From positions 1 to 42,762 of the forward strand of contig SVQR01000008.1 of the NCBI GenBank assembly GCA_015065225.1: DNA of 42,762 nt, in the 5' to 3' direction. The first letter of the stretch is position 1. Every line of letters begins with the position of its first letter. Origin of the DNA: Oscillospiraceae bacterium. Lineage in GTDB: Bacteria > Bacillota > Clostridia > Oscillospirales > CAG-382. Of the stretch, positions 40,943-42,762 are shown in pieces. The position numbers were made by a program, and so were the translations under genes. Under the pieces are notes generated by a model. The model was given only the letters and a program-made list of their open reading frames with translations, did not search any database and was not told where the DNA came from.

Positions 40943-42472
40943 ATGAGTACAAATGTCGATACAGCAAAAGGCAATGCAAAAGTAGCCGAGCTTGATATTC
41001 TGGAGCAGAAGCGCGTAGCGGAGATAGAAAACACTCCGAATATGGACTTGTCCGCCATTACCGGCAGATGCTTCTACGTATCTCCCAACGGCAACGATAC
41101 AAATGTGGGTACTTCGGCAGAAGCTCCCTGCAGATCCATAAACAGAGCGCTCAGTTTTTCCAAGGAAGGTGATGCCATCCTCCTTGAACGCGGCGGCTAT
41201 TGGAGAGAAAAGATCAAAATGCCTCCCAACAGAATTATAAGTGCCTATGGTGAAGGCAAAAAGCCTGTTATCAGCGGATCTCCCGAAAACGGAGCAGACC
41301 CCGCAAAATGGACTCTTGACTACGAGGGCGCAGACGGCAGAAAGATCTGGAAGTTCCACAATGAATCCATGACGGACATAGGTATAATATGCTTTGACGG
41401 CGGCGATAACTTCCAATATAAAGGCTTTGCGAAGAAGTCTCTGCCCAACTGTATCGCAGGTAAATGGACGGTACGCGGAAATCCCGAAAAGGAATATGAC
41501 TACAGGGAAGAGCTTGACGACCTTATGTACTTCCACAAGGCAGATTCCGAATACAACGGTGACTACATCGCAACGGACAGAGCCGTAGGACCGGTATACC
41601 TCAGATGCGATGCCGGAAATCCCGGTGAGATATATGAGCAGATAGAGTTCAACACCAAGGGACATACCGTTCTGATAGGCTCCAGCAACGGTGTAACCGT
41701 TGATAATATCTGCATAGTTCATACGGGAAGCCACGGTATAGGTGCCGGAACGGTAGATGATCTTACCGTTACAAACTGCGTTATTGGCTGGATAGGCGGT
41801 TCCATTCAGAGCTATTCCAGAAACGAGATCGGCTCATGCTTCCGCTATGGCAACGGCGTGGAGATATATGGCGGCTGTCAGCGCTATACCATAAAGAACT
41901 GCTATATCTACCAGTGCTACGATGCAGGTATTACTCACCAGTACTCCTTCCGTGCCAAAGGCAATTGCATAATGGACGATGTCCTCTACAAAGACAATGT
42001 CATAACCGACTGCGTATATAACATAGAATACTTCCACAGCGAATATGAGGGCTACATAAGAACAGGAAAGAATATCCTCTTTGAAGGAAACCTCCTTCGT
42101 CGTGCAGGTTTCGGCTTCGGACAGACAAGACCCAACGGCGGCGGTGACGGAAATATAAGAAGCGGCGGCGTTTCAAATCCCTTCAAGAACTTTGTTATAA
42201 AGGACAATGTCTTTGACAGAAGCCTTACCTGCCTTGTACGCTGTGAAACACAGGCGGAGGAATATATTCCGAAGATGCAGAACAACACCTATGTTCAGGG
42301 TATAGACAACGGACTTTCCTGCTTCGGTGTAGTTCCGGTAAAGCAAGCGGTATACGATGAGAATGTTTCCGAGAGCATAAAGGACATCCTTCGCGATGAC
42401 AGTACGGAGATATACTTTGTCGATCATATTCCTGCTTACAGCTTTGTACCTTATTACGGCAAAAAGAACTGA
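40943..42472 (+). CDS. Cytosolic right-handed beta-helix protein (paralogue C)
   Basis: A 509-residue protein without signal peptide. A helical lead (about 10-35, VAELDILEQKRVAEIENTPN) is clearly related to the segment joining SLH and beta-helix in the surface protein (VDALMEKRIVEIRNT). The beta-helix begins FYVSPNGNDTNVGTS and contains GDAILLERGGYWR, NCVIGWIGG, GNGVEIYGGC, CYIYQCYDAGITHQY and CVYNIEYF. Close match to the surface paralogue at GPVYLRCDAGNPGEIYEQIEF. Probably a polysaccharide lyase or glycosidase acting on imported fragments. Single gene; RBS AAGGAGA. Confidence 0.83.
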   Translation: MSTNVDTAKGNAKVAELDILEQKRVAEIENTPNMDLSAITGRCFYVSPNGNDTNVGTSAEAPCRSINRALSFSKEGDAILLERGGYWREKIKMPPNRIISAYGEGKKPVISGSPENGADPAKWTLDYEGADGRKIWKFHNESMTDIGIICFDGGDNFQYKGFAKKSLPNCIAGKWTVRGNPEKEYDYREELDDLMYFHKADSEYNGDYIATDRAVGPVYLRCDAGNPGEIYEQIEFNTKGHTVLIGSSNGVTVDNICIVHTGSHGIGAGTVDDLTVTNCVIGWIGGSIQSYSRNEIGSCFRYGNGVEIYGGCQRYTIKNCYIYQCYDAGITHQYSFRAKGNCIMDDVLYKDNVITDCVYNIEYFHSEYEGYIRTGKNILFEGNLLRRAGFGFGQTRPNGGGDGNIRSGGVSNPFKNFVIKDNVFDRSLTCLVRCETQAEEYIPKMQNNTYVQGIDNGLSCFGVVPVKQAVYDENVSESIKDILRDDSTEIYFVDHIPAYSFVPYYGKKN

Positions 42473-42504
42473 GTCGGGCATTTGTAAATATAAATATCGG
42501 ATAT

Positions 42505-42543
42505 AAAAAAAGATACGGTACAATTGATACTGTGTCTTTTTTT
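42505..42543 (+). terminator. Terminator of the beta-helix C gene
   Basis: AAAAAAGATACGGTA pairs with TACTGTGTCTTTTTT (two wobbles) and a T-run follows. A perfect palindrome GCGGAAATTTCCGC follows at 42545-42558. Confidence 0.8.
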
Positions 42544-42559
42544 TGCGGAAATTTCCGCC

Positions 42560-42597
42560 AAAACAAAAACTGCAGAAAGGAATAATCCCTTCTGCAG
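42560..42597 (-). terminator. Terminator of the gene entering from the right edge
   Basis: CTGCAGAAAGG pairs with CCTTCTGCAG. The T-run (TTTTTGTTTT) is on the minus strand. Confidence 0.75.
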
Positions 42598-42669
42598 TAA
42601 TTATATACAAATGTCGTCAAAGCTTCGAAAGCAAACGAAGCTCGTCTATAAGTTTCCCACCTGCTGCAT

Positions 42670-42762
42670 TTATGCCTTTTTGACTGTGACAGAGGTCTTT
42701 TCCTGTATCTGTGCTATCCAGCCCTTGACGGTATCCTCCTCCGGAAACGTAAGATCCTTCAG
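42670..42762 (-). CDS. C-terminal fragment of an unidentified gene, 5' end outside the window
   Basis: Thirty codons ending at TAA (42670-42672) read LKDLTFPEEDTVKGW...SVTVKKA. Codon choice (CAG for Gln, ATA and CTT) matches the window's genes. A second frame stays open to a stop at 42617-42619 but uses CAA and GGG codons that are rare here, so I prefer the first. No family can be named from so short a tail. A hairpin GAGCTTCG/CGAAGCTT and then the terminator follow. Confidence 0.45.
   Translation of the reverse strand: MKDLTFPEEDTVKGWIAQIQEKTSVTVKKA

Noticed and set aside
39938-41734. 598-codon open frame on the minus strand fusing a long N-terminal extension to the HAD phosphatase
   Set aside because: The extension is antisense to the beta-helix C gene. 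The HAD gene has a consensus promoter and ribosome site directly before 40693, and its motifs begin there.
42617-42762. Alternative minus-strand frame at the right edge ending in LIDELRLLSKL
   Set aside because: It uses CAA and GGG codons uncommon in the window's genes, and the overlapping frame ending at 42670 has typical codon use. The choice remains uncertain.
1-42762. CRISPR arrays, tRNA or rRNA genes, insertion sequences, prophage or conjugative genes
   Set aside because: No regularly spaced repeats, cloverleaf-like sequences, ribosomal RNA segments or transposase/integrase reading frames were seen.

Overview
The window looks like a chromosomal segment of a low-to-medium GC Gram-positive anaerobe of the Clostridia, probably an uncultured gut lineage. 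The evidence is strong AAAGGAG-type ribosome binding sites, many near-consensus TTGACA-N17-TATAAT promoters, SLH-anchored surface proteins, AraC-type regulators beside sugar genes, and Firmicutes-type mreC, dusB, mnmG and recR genes. I saw no rRNA, tRNA, CRISPR array or transposase gene.

Layout. 1-3.3 kb: a truncated secreted SGNH hydrolase, divergent from an AraC regulator, followed by an HPr-like small protein. 3.3-11.2 kb: a minus-strand run of glycan genes (sialate O-acetylesterase plus a stand-alone GlmS-like glutaminase domain, a second SGNH esterase, a GH43/32-like beta-propeller, a GH39-like and a NagZ-like GH3 enzyme). 11.2-12 kb: the remnant of a nagB-like gene that still has a promoter and terminator. 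12-15.5 kb: a large SLH-anchored surface protein with a right-handed beta-helix. 15.5-19.8 kb: a Gfo/Idh/MocA-nagA-nagB operon divergent from its own AraC regulator. 19.8-26 kb: housekeeping genes (mreC; U32 peptidase-dus-mnmG). 26-32.4 kb: a small K/S-rich protein, a DMT transporter, a GHL6-type glycosidase, a third AraC regulator and a divergent ThuA-Gfo/Idh pair. 32.4-34.6 kb: an AT-rich accessory island with three zinc-ribbon proteins, a structured attenuator-like leader RNA and a short transcript carrying a 21-residue basic peptide. 34.6-35.8 kb: ybaB-recR. 35.8-42.5 kb: a creatininase-family protein with a cytosolic beta-helix protein, an RNHCP zinc protein with mannonate dehydratase, a HAD phosphatase and a third beta-helix protein. 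The right edge cuts a minus-strand gene.

How the genes may work together (inference). Surface proteins carrying shared jelly-roll-like modules and SLH domains would process a complex acetylated, amino-sugar-containing or uronic-acid-containing glycan. Imported oligosaccharides would then be trimmed by cytosolic glycosidases and beta-helix enzymes and enter central metabolism through NagA/NagB and UxuA. No sugar transporter lies in the window. Three of the sugar promoters carry direct repeats about 20 bp apart directly upstream of the -35 box, as expected for AraC-family activators.

Most unusual items: the beta-helix paralogue trio split between surface and cytosol, the leader RNA and zinc-ribbon island, the sequestered-SD micro-ORF transcript, the glutaminase domain without a synthase domain, and the GH3/nagB chimeric remnant that kept its promoter and terminator.
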